This document shows positions 44,315 through 55,451 of a stretch of DNA of 64,000 nt, piece by piece; position 1 is the stretch's first letter, and each line of letters opens with the position of its first letter. Position numbers and translations under genes: made by a program. This DNA is from Pseudomonadota bacterium. Lineage in GTDB: Bacteria > Desulfobacterota > Desulfobulbia > Desulfobulbales > SURF-16. The notes under the pieces were generated by a model, which searched no databases, had not been told where the DNA came from, and saw nothing but the letters and a program-made list of their open reading frames with translations. Location of the stretch: positions 1 to 64,000 of the forward strand of contig JAHJKA010000013.1 in NCBI GenBank assembly GCA_018822545.1, given 5' to 3'.

Positions 44315-46846
44315 CTACTCCTCAGGCACATTCCTAAAATCAGCCAAGGACCGTGAATGGTGCATCTCATCCTCCATATCCACGGTATGGCAGGTTTTAC
44401 AGCCACGGTTGGCGCCCAATGGCAGCGAATTCCCCTGATACTGCATGGGCTGCTGGACGTCCAGCTTTGTTCCGTATGGATTTTTGGCCGGATACAGGAC
44501 ATGGGCCTCGTTATGACAGGCAGCGCAGAAAATGACGCCCTCATCCCCTTTGCGATTATGAAAAATCTCTTCGTTGTCCTTGGTCCAAAGATTAAAAGCG
44601 GAATCAGTTTCCGGGGGCTGAAAACCAACATGGCAGGCCAAACAGTCCGGCATATTCAGCCATGGCACCCGTGCCACTATACTCTCCACCGGCACACTGG
44701 TATCACCAATCACCTTCAGGAGTTTCCCGGCACTGACCTTGCCGGCCGCCACCTCCGCCTTGAGCAAAGCCGCACCATGCTCGGCAATGGAACCATGGCA
44801 ATTAAGGCAATCAAAACCAAGACTATGATGAAGGCCGCGCAGGCTCTGGCTGGCCCCCTGGGCGGCGGTGGGATGACAAAAGGCACAGGCTCCGGCGCCC
44901 TGCTTAGCCATATAGGCGGCATGAAACCCATGGATGGATGCTGACAGATTAAGAATCCCCTTCTGGCCGGGCATCCCCCGGGAAGCGTCAGCATGACAAT
45001 CACCACAAACAATGATCTCACCCCCATCAAAACGGTGCTTAAGGGCTGTCTTGCTCCGCTTGTCATGGCGCGCAAGGATATGGGCTGCCGTCTGCCGACT
45101 TAAACCCTGTTTTTCAGCAGCCAGATCCTGCCCATGACAATGGTTGCAATCCACCTCAGACGATTGAGCCACCATAAGTCTGGTTCTGGCCAGAACAGCA
45201 CCATCACCACGCGCCTCAACCTCGACCAGATGATAGGGCTGCTGGACATTGGCAAGTGCAGAAATTTCTGCCCTAAAATAGCCATCTTCCCCCGCCATAA
45301 CCCCGGTAATCTTTACGCCATCAACATCAAGGGTATAAGTCACACTGACTCCGGCGCTCAGCAGCTCAGGCGCCTTACCCCGGTGGATGAGTTGCGCGCG
45401 AATCTCCGGCAGGCCCGGCGAGAAATCAAGGCCTGAAGTATCAGGATTTGAGGTGAACCCCATGCCGTCAAGGGCCCAGGCAGCAAGAAGATATTGGGCC
45501 TCAGGATCATAGGGATAGGGAGTGACATCCTGCTGGACAAGGGGCGTTTTAAGGCGGGGAACGTTATGGACAAGTCCCAGGGTAAGAAAATCAGCAAGAA
45601 CCTCGCGCTCCTCATTGTTGCCGGCAAAAGGTGGCATATAGCTGTTGACCTTGCCCATGGAGGCCAGAAAGGCGTTCATGCCGCTTGACGAGAAGCGCTG
45701 CGCTATGGGCAGAATATCATTGAGCGGCCCACCGATGGAGTGACAGGAAAGACAGAGAAGATTATACAACTCCCTGCCCACCACCATCCTGTTTTCATCT
45801 GTCACTTCCCTGTTTTTCAGCCAGCGAGCGCTTTGCAGAACCCCCTGTGCTTGAACCTTGGCCAGATCAGTTTTCAAAATTGAGGTAGAATACATATAAT
45901 TGCTGATAATATAAGGTCTTCTTCCCCCTTCACGGATAAACTCAAAACAACCCATATAGACAAGGCCGATAAGCAGCAGCAGTGCAGCAATGGGCAATCT
46001 GACCTTCTGGGGTCTCAGCATGGCCATGAGCAGCCCACCAAGAACCAGCAAGGGTGACAGCAGGGCAAAAGTTTTAATAAAGAAGGTGAGCTCCGGCATA
46101 TTGGTGAAGATCAATTCCTGCAGAGCGGCAGGCAAGGCGCTCTTATACCACCAGGCTGAAAGCATCAAGAGTATGAAAGGCCCAAGCAGCCATTTGCCGC
46201 TGAAACGGATCATGGCATGCCGGGTTTGTTCGTCACGGATAAAGACTGCTGTCACAAAACCAAAGAGTCCGGCAATCATGAAGGCCAGAAAGGTCCTGAA
46301 AAACAGGGCCGGTAAGAAGGTGGGGTTGAAAAATCCGGACCAGAAGTTGTGGTCAACCAGCCAATCGCCCGGAGTAAGCATAAAATCAATAATGCCGTTA
46401 ATCCAAAAAAGTGACATCCAGGCGCAGCCAAAATAGATCCAACCCAAGATGAGATGGCGTTTGGCGTCCAGACGACCAAAGGTGTAGTAGTAGAGAAAAA
46501 GCGATAAAATTTCACAGAAAAAAAAGACCCATTCAATGGCCCAGCCAAAGACAAAGATATGGATAAGCGCCGAAGTTGCAGCAGGGTTGAGAAGGGCAAT
46601 AGTAAACCAGATACCGACACCTGTCATGCCGCCAAAAACCATGGTGAGCAACAAAAAGAACCGGGTGTTCTTCTTGGCGTATTCCATAATGGCGGCAGAC
46701 TTTTCCGCCAAGCCCTTGCGCTCAACAAGAACCAGAAACAAGCCACCGCCCACGGCAAAATGGGCCACATAAACATGCACAACAGCAATCAAAGCGATGA
46801 GCAACCCGCCACCGGCCCAATCAAGTTGCCAGACAGGGTAATTCAT
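44315..46846 (-). CDS. CydA-like membrane protein fused to eight c-haem sites
   Basis: An 843-residue fusion. Residues 1-305 form about eight helices resembling cytochrome bd subunit I: His30 in VAHFAVGG (haem b595-type ligand), Glu105 and Glu112 in GWAIEWVFFFCE, and GGRRPYI at 307-313 at the place of GRQPW. A monohaem domain follows (CLSCH at 365). The C-terminal part adds seven CxxCH sites: 567, 614, 654, 680, 735, 774 and 816. That gives eight c-type haems, expected outside the cytoplasmic membrane. The His at the b558 position appears replaced by Arg (FFRTFLAF). A quinol:cytochrome or bd-like reductase role is inference. It overlaps the next upstream gene by ATGA. Confidence 0.85.
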   Translation of the reverse strand: MNYPVWQLDWAGGGLLIALIAVVHVYVAHFAVGGGLFLVLVERKGLAEKSAAIMEYAKKNTRFFLLLTMVFGGMTGVGIWFTIALLNPAATSALIHIFVFGWAIEWVFFFCEILSLFLYYYTFGRLDAKRHLILGWIYFGCAWMSLFWINGIIDFMLTPGDWLVDHNFWSGFFNPTFLPALFFRTFLAFMIAGLFGFVTAVFIRDEQTRHAMIRFSGKWLLGPFILLMLSAWWYKSALPAALQELIFTNMPELTFFIKTFALLSPLLVLGGLLMAMLRPQKVRLPIAALLLLIGLVYMGCFEFIREGGRRPYIISNYMYSTSILKTDLAKVQAQGVLQSARWLKNREVTDENRMVVGRELYNLLCLSCHSIGGPLNDILPIAQRFSSSGMNAFLASMGKVNSYMPPFAGNNEEREVLADFLTLGLVHNVPRLKTPLVQQDVTPYPYDPEAQYLLAAWALDGMGFTSNPDTSGLDFSPGLPEIRAQLIHRGKAPELLSAGVSVTYTLDVDGVKITGVMAGEDGYFRAEISALANVQQPYHLVEVEARGDGAVLARTRLMVAQSSEVDCNHCHGQDLAAEKQGLSRQTAAHILARHDKRSKTALKHRFDGGEIIVCGDCHADASRGMPGQKGILNLSASIHGFHAAYMAKQGAGACAFCHPTAAQGASQSLRGLHHSLGFDCLNCHGSIAEHGAALLKAEVAAGKVSAGKLLKVIGDTSVPVESIVARVPWLNMPDCLACHVGFQPPETDSAFNLWTKDNEEIFHNRKGDEGVIFCAACHNEAHVLYPAKNPYGTKLDVQQPMQYQGNSLPLGANRGCKTCHTVDMEDEMHHSRSLADFRNVPEE

Positions 46847-47910
46847 GACTGCACCTCCAAACCCCTCATGACAAGGCGGACCATGTACCAGACAAGAGCA
46901 ATCCCACCTGCAAAAAAGAGGAGGAAGAGGAGCATGGGGGAGTATTGTGGCACCACCTGTAGATCAGAGACGGTAAAATGGGGGGCAAGATATTGAACCC
47001 TTACGATCTCCCGCACACCGACCATAAAAACGATGGTAATAAAAACAACCACGGCTGCCGGCCTCACCTTCCGTCCTAAGGCCAGGACGACGGAGACAAG
47101 GGTTCCGAGGATACTAAAACTCAAAAATAGGCTAAACAACCAGGCCGGCAGCGATCCGGTGAAGCTGCGGACTTCAGGGGGCAGCGTCTTAAAAAACCAG
47201 AGCCCCACTCCAACTTGACAAAGGGTGGAGCCGATAAACCAGTGCAGCCCCATTTTGCGCATCTCCTTTTTTTCTTCATTGCCCCGACGCATCTGCCAAT
47301 CGCCATAGAGAGCCAGAGCTAAACCGGCCACTGCCGTTGAAGAAAGGATAAAATGCAGATATCGTGGCATTAGCGTTGGCTCTTTTATGTTGAGGAGAAG
47401 GCCTTTGGAATTATCGAAATAGCGCAACCATGTTTCAGGCACCTGCATCATGGTCAGGTTGTTAACAAAGATAAAGGCGATGAGCAGAAAGCAACATGCA
47501 ACTATACCGCTGACAAAACCACGAGCGCGCCCCAGACTCTCCCATTTGATTCCATAGATATAAACGCCATAATAACCGGCAAGTAAAAATACTATGACAC
47601 TGAGCCACGAACAAGCCATGAGCACTGAGCTGGTATAGATAAAATGGCCGTAAATGACCTGCAGGAAAAGTAAAGGAGCTACGCCAAAATTAACGGTAAA
47701 AGCAATAAAAAAGGGGAGCTTGCCAACAATAAACCTCTCCGACTCCGAAGAAGAACCGCGCCATTGATGGATAAAACAGATCAGCATCCCGCCCAGCATA
47801 AGATTCATCAAAATCAGATGTAGAACAAAGGTGACATTGAGCAGACCCTGAAACCAGGCCCAATGTACCGGGAGAACATCTGCACTTGGAATGAGTGTTC
47901 GAAAATCCAT
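46843..47910 (-). CDS. Second CydA-like membrane subunit
   Basis: A 355-residue protein with about nine helices, distantly CydA-like. His31 in the first helix (VLHLILMNLMLGG), the NFGVAPLLFLQVIYG segment and His186 in YLHFILSSTAVAG fit positions of bd haem ligands. Arg residues near 300-304 (VREIVRV) may take the GRQP place. It has no CxxCH. It is co-translated with the multihaem fusion. Together the pair resembles two-chain CydA/CydA'-type complexes, with haem ligands possibly divided between the two chains. Confidence 0.75.
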   Translation of the reverse strand: MDFRTLIPSADVLPVHWAWFQGLLNVTFVLHLILMNLMLGGMLICFIHQWRGSSSESERFIVGKLPFFIAFTVNFGVAPLLFLQVIYGHFIYTSSVLMACSWLSVIVFLLAGYYGVYIYGIKWESLGRARGFVSGIVACCFLLIAFIFVNNLTMMQVPETWLRYFDNSKGLLLNIKEPTLMPRYLHFILSSTAVAGLALALYGDWQMRRGNEEKKEMRKMGLHWFIGSTLCQVGVGLWFFKTLPPEVRSFTGSLPAWLFSLFLSFSILGTLVSVVLALGRKVRPAAVVVFITIVFMVGVREIVRVQYLAPHFTVSDLQVVPQYSPMLLFLLFFAGGIALVWYMVRLVMRGLEVQS

Positions 47911-49472
<1,562 letters not shown>

Positions 49473-49530
49473 TTTCTTAACCATCAAAAAACCCTCTCTA
49501 ATAACGCCATGTGCAGCTAGCTGGCATTAA

Positions 49531-49597
49531 GGATGAGGGCTGAAGGCTGAAGAATGAAATACATAGTTGTTTCACCTTCAACCTTCCGCCCTCATCC
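49531..49597 (+). repeat. Hairpin with heptad-like repeats between mreB and mreC
   Basis: GGATGAGGGC and GCCCTCATCC form a 10-base perfect stem. The loop contains the 7-base steps TGAAGGC, TGAAGAA and TGAAATA, and partial pairing with CTTCAACCTTCC. A T-rich run follows, so it could attenuate transcription between mreB and mreC. Confidence 0.7.
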
Positions 49598-49672
49598 TTT
49601 TCTTTTTTTGATCTGGTAGCGAGAAACTTGTATTCATTAAAAATATCGCCAACCTAAACAAAACCACCCTCC

Positions 49673-50509
49673 ATGAAAAAACGCCGCAACAGACCTAGCG
49701 CCTTCAAAACTTATTTCCTGTATGGCCTTGTTATTACGGTTCTTCTGATGATTATTGTCTCCACCGTAGGCCGCAGCCATTTCAACGTACCCCAGAAATT
49801 CGGCATGGACGTGGTGGGCAAGGGTCAATATGTGGTCACCCGAATCGTTGGGGGCATCGGCAATGTGTGGAACAGTTATATTGCCCTGATCCATGTCCGC
49901 CGCGAAAACAAAGTGCTCCGGGACGAACTTGACCGGGCCATTTATACAAATCAAGAATACCGGGAGGCCATGGCCGAGAATATCCGCCTGCACAAACTCC
50001 TTCAGATCAAAGAAACCCACAAGCCCCCCACCCTCACCGCCCAGATCATTGGCCGTGACCCATCCCTCTGGTTCAGAACCCTTACCATCGACCGAGGAAC
50101 CAGCGACGGAATTGAAAAGGGCATGCCGGTTATTACCGTGGAAGGAGTTGTGGGGCAAATCCTGGAAACCTCCCGATCAACATCAAAGGTTCTCCTGGCC
50201 CACGACCCCAACTCCGCCGTCAATGCCCTGGTCCAGAAAAACAGGGTGCAGGGCATTGTCAAGGGTGAGGGCAGCCAGTCCTATAACATGCTCTACATCC
50301 TTAAAAATGCTGATGTCGAAGAGGGTGATCTCATTGTCACCTCTGGCCTGGGCGGTTCTTTTCCAAAGGGGATTCCGGTGGGAACAGTTTCCTCAGTCAC
50401 TAAAACCAAACGAGGGATGTTTCAGAACATTACCGTGACGCCCTCGGTTAATTTCAGCCAACTTGAATACCTGATCGTTATTCTTCAACAAGACTCCCTG
50501 ACGGACTGA
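49673..50509 (+). CDS. mreC: Rod shape-determining protein MreC
   Basis: Single-pass periplasmic scaffold of the elongasome, 278 residues. An N-terminal helix (about 15-35) is followed by a coiled-coil stretch (about 65-105) and the beta-domain with AQIIGRDPSLWFRTLTIDRG and the late GDLIVTSGLGGSFPKGIPVG motif. The start has no obvious ribosome site. It is two bases before mreD. Confidence 0.95.
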   Translation: MKKRRNRPSAFKTYFLYGLVITVLLMIIVSTVGRSHFNVPQKFGMDVVGKGQYVVTRIVGGIGNVWNSYIALIHVRRENKVLRDELDRAIYTNQEYREAMAENIRLHKLLQIKETHKPPTLTAQIIGRDPSLWFRTLTIDRGTSDGIEKGMPVITVEGVVGQILETSRSTSKVLLAHDPNSAVNALVQKNRVQGIVKGEGSQSYNMLYILKNADVEEGDLIVTSGLGGSFPKGIPVGTVSSVTKTKRGMFQNITVTPSVNFSQLEYLIVILQQDSLTD

Positions 50510-50511
50510 TC

Positions 50512-51054
50512 ATGCCCTGCGCACCGTTTATCATCCTAGGCACCTTGCTTCTTGTGTTGCAAACCTCCTTTCTCCCGATTTTTCCCGGCTGGTTTGCCAA
50601 ACTTGACCCCCTCTTTGTTCTAGTGGTCTTCGTCTCTGTACGGGTTGATCCATTCAGAGGCGCCTTGATTATTATCTATCTGGGCTTGCTCACCGATATC
50701 TTCTCCGGTATCTACTCAGGGCTGCACCCGGTGGTCTACCTGACCCTCCTTTTTATGATAAAGCTGCTCTCAAGACCTCTTGTGCTAAACGAACCTCCGC
50801 ACCAGATACCTTTGGTGCTTACCAGCTATTTCTTTGTCCTCAGCCTCATCAATTTAACCACGACATTTCTCTCCCCCGATGTAGCGTCACTCTGGAACTG
50901 GAAAGAGATTATTGTCCGCCTGCTGCTGCTGGCTCTTATCACCATGCCCCTTTTTAGCTTTTACGATTTCACCATGAACAGGCTCTCCCCAAGAAAGGCC
51001 CTGGAAATTCTAATCAAACCACGGAACAAAAACAGATTCAGATCTGACTATTAA
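50512..51054 (+). CDS. mreD: Rod shape-determining protein MreD
   Basis: A 180-residue membrane protein with five or six helices and little soluble sequence, including RVDPFRGALIIIYLGLLTDIFSG, the MreD-type loop. Its position between mreC and mrdA fixes the assignment. Start codon follows the mreC stop by two bases. Confidence 0.9.
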   Translation: MPCAPFIILGTLLLVLQTSFLPIFPGWFAKLDPLFVLVVFVSVRVDPFRGALIIIYLGLLTDIFSGIYSGLHPVVYLTLLFMIKLLSRPLVLNEPPHQIPLVLTSYFFVLSLINLTTTFLSPDVASLWNWKEIIVRLLLLALITMPLFSFYDFTMNRLSPRKALEILIKPRNKNRFRSDY

Positions 51055-51063
51055 CGTGTAACC

Positions 51064-52929
51064 ATGCGCCCCATACTAGACCAGATACATATCCTTGACG
51101 AAGAGGAGCTCCTCACCCTCAAAAAAAGGGTGGAGCTAACCATCATCATCATGGTTACTTTTATTGCTATTCTGGTCGTTCGCCTTTGGTATCTCCAGAT
51201 TCATGAAGGAGAAAAATATGCCAATCTGGCCCACAACAACCGGGTTCGCCAACTGCAGATCGCAGCTCCACGCGGCAACATTCTTGACCGCCACAACAGA
51301 ATTATCATCAGTAACCGCCCCCTGTTCAACATTCTCTGGACCAGAGATGACGCAGAAAATCCGGATTTAGTCTTAAAAAAGATGTCCCGTATTCTTAAGG
51401 AGGATATCTCAGACATTCTTGACCGTATCCGCGACGAGGGCAACCAGCCTAATTTTATTCCCATCCCTCTCAAAGAGGATGTGGACTGGGAGACCGTGGC
51501 CTTCGTCGAAAACCATCGCCTCGAACTTCCCGGTATCAGGATTGAAGCGGTGCCATCTCGCAAATACAACTACGGCAACCTGGCATCCCACCTCATTGGC
51601 TACCTGGGTGAAATATCCAAAAATGAGCTTGAAACGAAAAACCGAGCCTTTTACATGGGCGGCGACCTCATCGGCAAGATGGGACTCGAAAAAATATTTG
51701 AGAAACAGCTGAAAGGGGAAAAAGGCCAACGTTTTTTTGAAGTTGACGTCCACGGCATGGAACAGCAGCCTCTCAAGCTTACAGAACCGCTGCCTGGTAA
51801 CGATCTGCAACTCACCCTTGACTTGGACCTGCAACAGATAGCCGAAAAAGAAATGGCTGGAAAGGCTGGTGCCGTTGTGGCCATGGATGTCAAAACCGGT
51901 CGACTGCTTGTTCTATTAAGTGCTCCGGCCTTGCACCTGGAAGAATTTATCGGCGGCATCACCCAGAAATCCTGGGATAAAATGATGCATGATCCCCTCA
52001 AGCCCCTGCTCGACAAAACTATCCAGGGCCAGTACCCCCCCGGCTCCACCTACAAAATAGTCACCGCCCTGGCCGGACTCATGGAGGGGATCATCACCCC
52101 GGAAACAACCTTTTCCTGCTTTGGTTCCTTCACCCTCCATGGCCACCAATACGGTTGCTGGAAGAAATGGGGCCATGGCCGCGATGTCAATTTGCAAAGG
52201 GCACTGGCCGAATCCTGTGACGTTTATTTTTATCATATTGGCCAGGAAATCGGTGTGGATAAACTGGCCATCTATGCCAAAAGCCTTGGGCTTGGCGAAA
52301 GAACGGGCATCATCCTTGAAAATGAAAAAACTGGCCTGGTACCAACCAAAGACTGGAAAAGAAGAAAGAGAAATGAACCCTGGCAGCAGGGCGAAACGGT
52401 TTCCGTTTCCATTGGTCAGGGTTTCAACCTTGCTACCCCGTTGCAGATATCACTGATGACCGCAGCCATAGCTAATGGCGGCACCCTCTATCAACCGCAG
52501 CTGGTCCTGGCGGTGAAAGATCAAGACGGTGTCACCCTGGAAGAGTTCCCCCCCATAGAAACTGGCCGGGCCTTTGCCACTCAAAAAGAAATCAAGCTCA
52601 TCCAAAAAGGGCTGGAAGCCGCGGTAAACAGCCCGCATGGCACAGGGGAAAAGGCCAAAATGAAATCCGTCACCGTGGCTGGTAAGACTGGCACTGCTCA
52701 GGTCGTGCGGTTGGAACAATTTGCTGAGACAGAAGTCGAAGATGTCCCCTATAAGTACCGAGATCACGCCTGGTTTACCTGCTATGCCCCGGCTGAAAAT
52801 CCGGAAATTGTCGTGACTGTCCTCACTGAACATGGCGGTCACGGAGGCTCAGCAGCCGCTCCTATTGCCAAGGCCGTACTGGAAGAATATTTTAAAAATA
52901 AGAGTTCAGAAATAAGAGCTCAGAAATAA
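51064..52929 (+). CDS. mrdA: Penicillin-binding protein 2 (peptidoglycan transpeptidase)
   Basis: The elongasome transpeptidase, 621 residues. One membrane helix (about 24-45) precedes the pedestal/dimerisation domain (about 60-235). The transpeptidase domain has the active-site S328-TYK, the SCD motif at 384-386 and KTGT at 541-544. The last residues, SSEIRAQK, come from a 14-base tandem repeat that overlaps the stop codon. The next gene is rodA, its glycosyltransferase partner. Confidence 0.96.
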   Translation: MRPILDQIHILDEEELLTLKKRVELTIIIMVTFIAILVVRLWYLQIHEGEKYANLAHNNRVRQLQIAAPRGNILDRHNRIIISNRPLFNILWTRDDAENPDLVLKKMSRILKEDISDILDRIRDEGNQPNFIPIPLKEDVDWETVAFVENHRLELPGIRIEAVPSRKYNYGNLASHLIGYLGEISKNELETKNRAFYMGGDLIGKMGLEKIFEKQLKGEKGQRFFEVDVHGMEQQPLKLTEPLPGNDLQLTLDLDLQQIAEKEMAGKAGAVVAMDVKTGRLLVLLSAPALHLEEFIGGITQKSWDKMMHDPLKPLLDKTIQGQYPPGSTYKIVTALAGLMEGIITPETTFSCFGSFTLHGHQYGCWKKWGHGRDVNLQRALAESCDVYFYHIGQEIGVDKLAIYAKSLGLGERTGIILENEKTGLVPTKDWKRRKRNEPWQQGETVSVSIGQGFNLATPLQISLMTAAIANGGTLYQPQLVLAVKDQDGVTLEEFPPIETGRAFATQKEIKLIQKGLEAAVNSPHGTGEKAKMKSVTVAGKTGTAQVVRLEQFAETEVEDVPYKYRDHAWFTCYAPAENPEIVVTVLTEHGGHGGSAAAPIAKAVLEEYFKNKSSEIRAQK

Positions 52930-52930
52930 G
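52903..52930 (+). repeat. Two 14-base tandem repeats at the mrdA 3' end
   Basis: AGTTCAGAAATAAG (52903-52916) and AGCTCAGAAATAAG (52917-52930) are adjacent and differ by one base. The TAA stop of mrdA falls in the second copy, so the repeat has extended the reading frame. Confidence 0.8.
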
Positions 52931-52987
52931 AATTTACTTGAGCATTCTCCCTTTTCTTATTTTTCAATTCACAACGTATAAAAAAAA

Positions 52988-54097
52988 ATGTCTCTATTTG
53001 ACCGCAGACTGATACAAAACTTTGACTGGGTACTTCTCGGTCTGGTGACCCTTATTGGCGCTATGTGCATTGCTAACCTCTACAGTGCAACGCCTGATGA
53101 CGTCCACGGCACCCCTATCTACCTGAAACAGTTCTACTTTTTCATCATGGGCTTTGCCCTTATTTTCATCATCATCAGTTTTGATTATCGGGTCCTTGTT
53201 GAGGTTAACTACACCCTGTACATCGCCATTATCTTTCTGCTGCTTTTTTCCCTTATCTTTGGCAAGGATCTGGCTGGCACCCGGCGTTGGATTGATCTTG
53301 GCTTTTTCAGACTGCAACCTTCTGAACCAGCTAAGCTCATGCTGGTCATCACCCTCGCCAGTTATTATTTCCGGAAAGATACGGGCAAGGGCTTCACCCT
53401 TGGTGAACTCTTGGTCCCCATTATGCTGGCCGGACTGCCCTTTATTCTCATCGTTATGCAGCCAGACCTGGGAACTGGCCTGATGCTGGCCTTTATCTTT
53501 ATCTCCATGACCCTTTTTGTAAAATTACGCTGGTCCACCCTTATCACTTTGATTGTGACCACAATGCTGACCGCCGGCATTGGCTGGCAATATCTTCTGA
53601 AACCTTATCAACGCCAACGCATTGAGACCTTTCTCAACCCAGGGGCAGATAGTCTTGACACCGGCTACCACATCACCCAGTCTAAGATTGCCGTGGGCAG
53701 CGGCCTGAAATTTGGCAAGGGCTATTTGAAAGGAACCCAAGGCCATCTCGATTTCCTCCCTGAACGGCATACGGATTTTGCCTTTTCCATCTGGGCCGAG
53801 GAATGGGGATTTTTCGGCTCCCTTTTCCTTTTAGGTGTCTATTTTTCACTGATTTTTTGGGGACTTAGTATCGCCGTCTCTTCCCGGGATAAATTCGGCA
53901 CCCTGCTCTGCGTGGGTGTTGTGTCGCTTATTTTTTGGCAGGCCTTTGTCAATCTGGCCATGGTGATGGGACTGTTGCCAGTGGTGGGAATGCCCCTGCC
54001 ACTTTTTAGTTATGGCGGGTCATCGCTCATAACCACCATGGCAGGCATTGGCATCTTGATGAGTGTACAGATGCGCCGATATCAGGCGCCGGTATGA
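52988..54097 (+). CDS. rodA: Peptidoglycan glycosyltransferase RodA
   Basis: SEDS-family polymerase of the elongasome, 369 residues with ten helices. Hallmarks: GTRRWIDLGFFRLQPSEPAKL, the VMQPDLGTGLMLAFIF helix with the catalytic-type Asp, FLPERHTDFAFSIWAEEWGF, and the end motif PLPLFSYGGSSLITTM. The place after mrdA and absence of division genes support RodA rather than FtsW. Confidence 0.96.
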   Translation: MSLFDRRLIQNFDWVLLGLVTLIGAMCIANLYSATPDDVHGTPIYLKQFYFFIMGFALIFIIISFDYRVLVEVNYTLYIAIIFLLLFSLIFGKDLAGTRRWIDLGFFRLQPSEPAKLMLVITLASYYFRKDTGKGFTLGELLVPIMLAGLPFILIVMQPDLGTGLMLAFIFISMTLFVKLRWSTLITLIVTTMLTAGIGWQYLLKPYQRQRIETFLNPGADSLDTGYHITQSKIAVGSGLKFGKGYLKGTQGHLDFLPERHTDFAFSIWAEEWGFFGSLFLLGVYFSLIFWGLSIAVSSRDKFGTLLCVGVVSLIFWQAFVNLAMVMGLLPVVGMPLPLFSYGGSSLITTMAGIGILMSVQMRRYQAPV

Positions 54098-54102
54098 GAT
54101 TG

Positions 54103-54151
54103 GAATACTGAATACTGAATACTGAATACTGAATACTGAATACTGAATACT
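54103..54151. repeat. Seven tandem copies of GAATACT
   Basis: A perfect heptanucleotide microsatellite of exactly seven units begins five bases after the rodA stop codon and ends ten bases before the stop codon of the convergent cytochrome gene. Unit number is likely variable between strains. Confidence 0.97.
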
Positions 54152-54160
54152 GAAAATAGC

Positions 54161-54448
54161 TTATTCCCGGCATAGCTCTGCGACATCTTTTTTTGGTTGG
54201 CCAAGACATTCGACCAGTATCTTTTGATCCTTGCCAGTGATGACCGAAGAATAGTTCGCCATCTTGGCAATGGTTCTCTGCCAGCTTTCCTTGTCACGTC
54301 CAAGCCCGTCACAGGTCCGCACCAGGGAGTGACATGTCTGGCATTTCTCTTGAAGGATCTCCCCACATGCTGGGGGCGTTGTATCCTGACAACCAGCAAG
54401 CAAACAGGCCCCAACAGAAAAAAGAAGCGTTGCTGCGAACCTCGCCAT
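54161..54448 (-). CDS. Monohaem c-type cytochrome lipoprotein
   Basis: A 95-residue protein with a lipoprotein signal (hydrophobic stretch then LAGC, Cys at about 20) and one haem motif CQTCH shortly after. MANYSS provides a possible Met axial ligand. It would be an outward-facing membrane-anchored electron carrier. ATG 54448 lies eight bases after AGGGG; upstream in-frame ATGs are possible. It follows hemH, overlapping or nearly overlapping depending on the start chosen. Confidence 0.85.
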   Translation of the reverse strand: MARFAATLLFSVGACLLAGCQDTTPPACGEILQEKCQTCHSLVRTCDGLGRDKESWQRTIAKMANYSSVITGKDQKILVECLGQPKKDVAELCRE

Positions 54449-54473
54449 TCTCATATCCCCTGCCATTTCATTC

Positions 54474-55451
54474 TTAAAGCCAGTTCTTGCCGCGACAGGC
54501 CTCAATCACCAACTTGGCAAGGCCCTTAATAAAGCGAGGCTCATCATTTAAGGATCTGGTCCGCACCAGGCGCATGCCAAGCTCCTTGGCAAGTTCGGCG
54601 TACTGAATATCGAGCTCGTACAGGGTCTCAACATGATCGGAGACAAAGCTGATCGGCATTACCACCACGTCCTTGACACCCTGCCCAGCCAGCTCAACTA
54701 GTGTATCCGGCGTCGACGGGGAAAGCCATTTCACCGGCCCTGAACGGCTCTGAAAGCAAAGCTTACCGCGCACACCCAGCTGATCCTCCACCGCGATAAT
54801 GGTCCTGGTCAAATCGTTGAGGTAGGGATCCCCCTCCTCGATGAATTTCATGGGCAGGCTGTGGGCGGAATAGACAAGGGTTGGCGTCCCTGAACAGCGC
54901 CCGAATTCCCGCCGAACACCGTGGACCAGGGCCTCGATATAATCTGGTTGGTCCGGCCACGATTCAATTGCCGCGATCTCAAAGGGATAGGGCAATTGGG
55001 ATGCCACCTCGGCAAGATCCGTCACCGATGAACCGGTGGTCGCCTTTGAGTAATGGGGATACAGCGTAAGGGCAACAATCCTGGTAATACCTTGCTTTCC
55101 CAGCTTTTCCAGAGTCTCCCGGGCGTCAGGATGCCAATAACGCATGGCAAGATCAACCTTAAAACTGCCGAGTTGAGAAAGCAGACTCTCTAAGATTTTT
55201 CCCTGTTGCGCTGTGATCTTGCGCAGTGGAGACCCCCCGCCAATGAGCCTATAGGCCTTGCAGGAGTTGGGGGCCCGACGTTTAGCGATAAAGCGGGCAA
55301 TGGGTTTCTGCAAGAAAGGAAAGGGGGACAGGTGGATAATCTGCCGATCTGAAAAAAGATTGAACAAAAAAGGCTCGACGTCCTGAAGACGTTCTGGTCC
55401 GCCAAGATTGAGGAGAACGACCCCTATTTTTCCTTCAGCCGACTTCTGCAT
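54474..55451 (-). CDS. hemH: Ferrochelatase
   Basis: Inserts Fe(II) into a porphyrin. The 325-residue protein shows VVLLNLGGPE near the start, MRYWHPDA, LTLYPHYSKATTGSS, the catalytic His region VYSAHSLPMKFIEEGDPY, CFQSRSGPVKWLSP and MPISFVSDHVETLYELD with the second acidic ligand. Whether it prefers protoporphyrin or coproporphyrin cannot be read by eye. A TTG four codons upstream has an equally good ribosome site. It overlaps the HD-domain gene. Confidence 0.95.
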   Translation of the reverse strand: MQKSAEGKIGVVLLNLGGPERLQDVEPFLFNLFSDRQIIHLSPFPFLQKPIARFIAKRRAPNSCKAYRLIGGGSPLRKITAQQGKILESLLSQLGSFKVDLAMRYWHPDARETLEKLGKQGITRIVALTLYPHYSKATTGSSVTDLAEVASQLPYPFEIAAIESWPDQPDYIEALVHGVRREFGRCSGTPTLVYSAHSLPMKFIEEGDPYLNDLTRTIIAVEDQLGVRGKLCFQSRSGPVKWLSPSTPDTLVELAGQGVKDVVVMPISFVSDHVETLYELDIQYAELAKELGMRLVRTRSLNDEPRFIKGLAKLVIEACRGKNWL

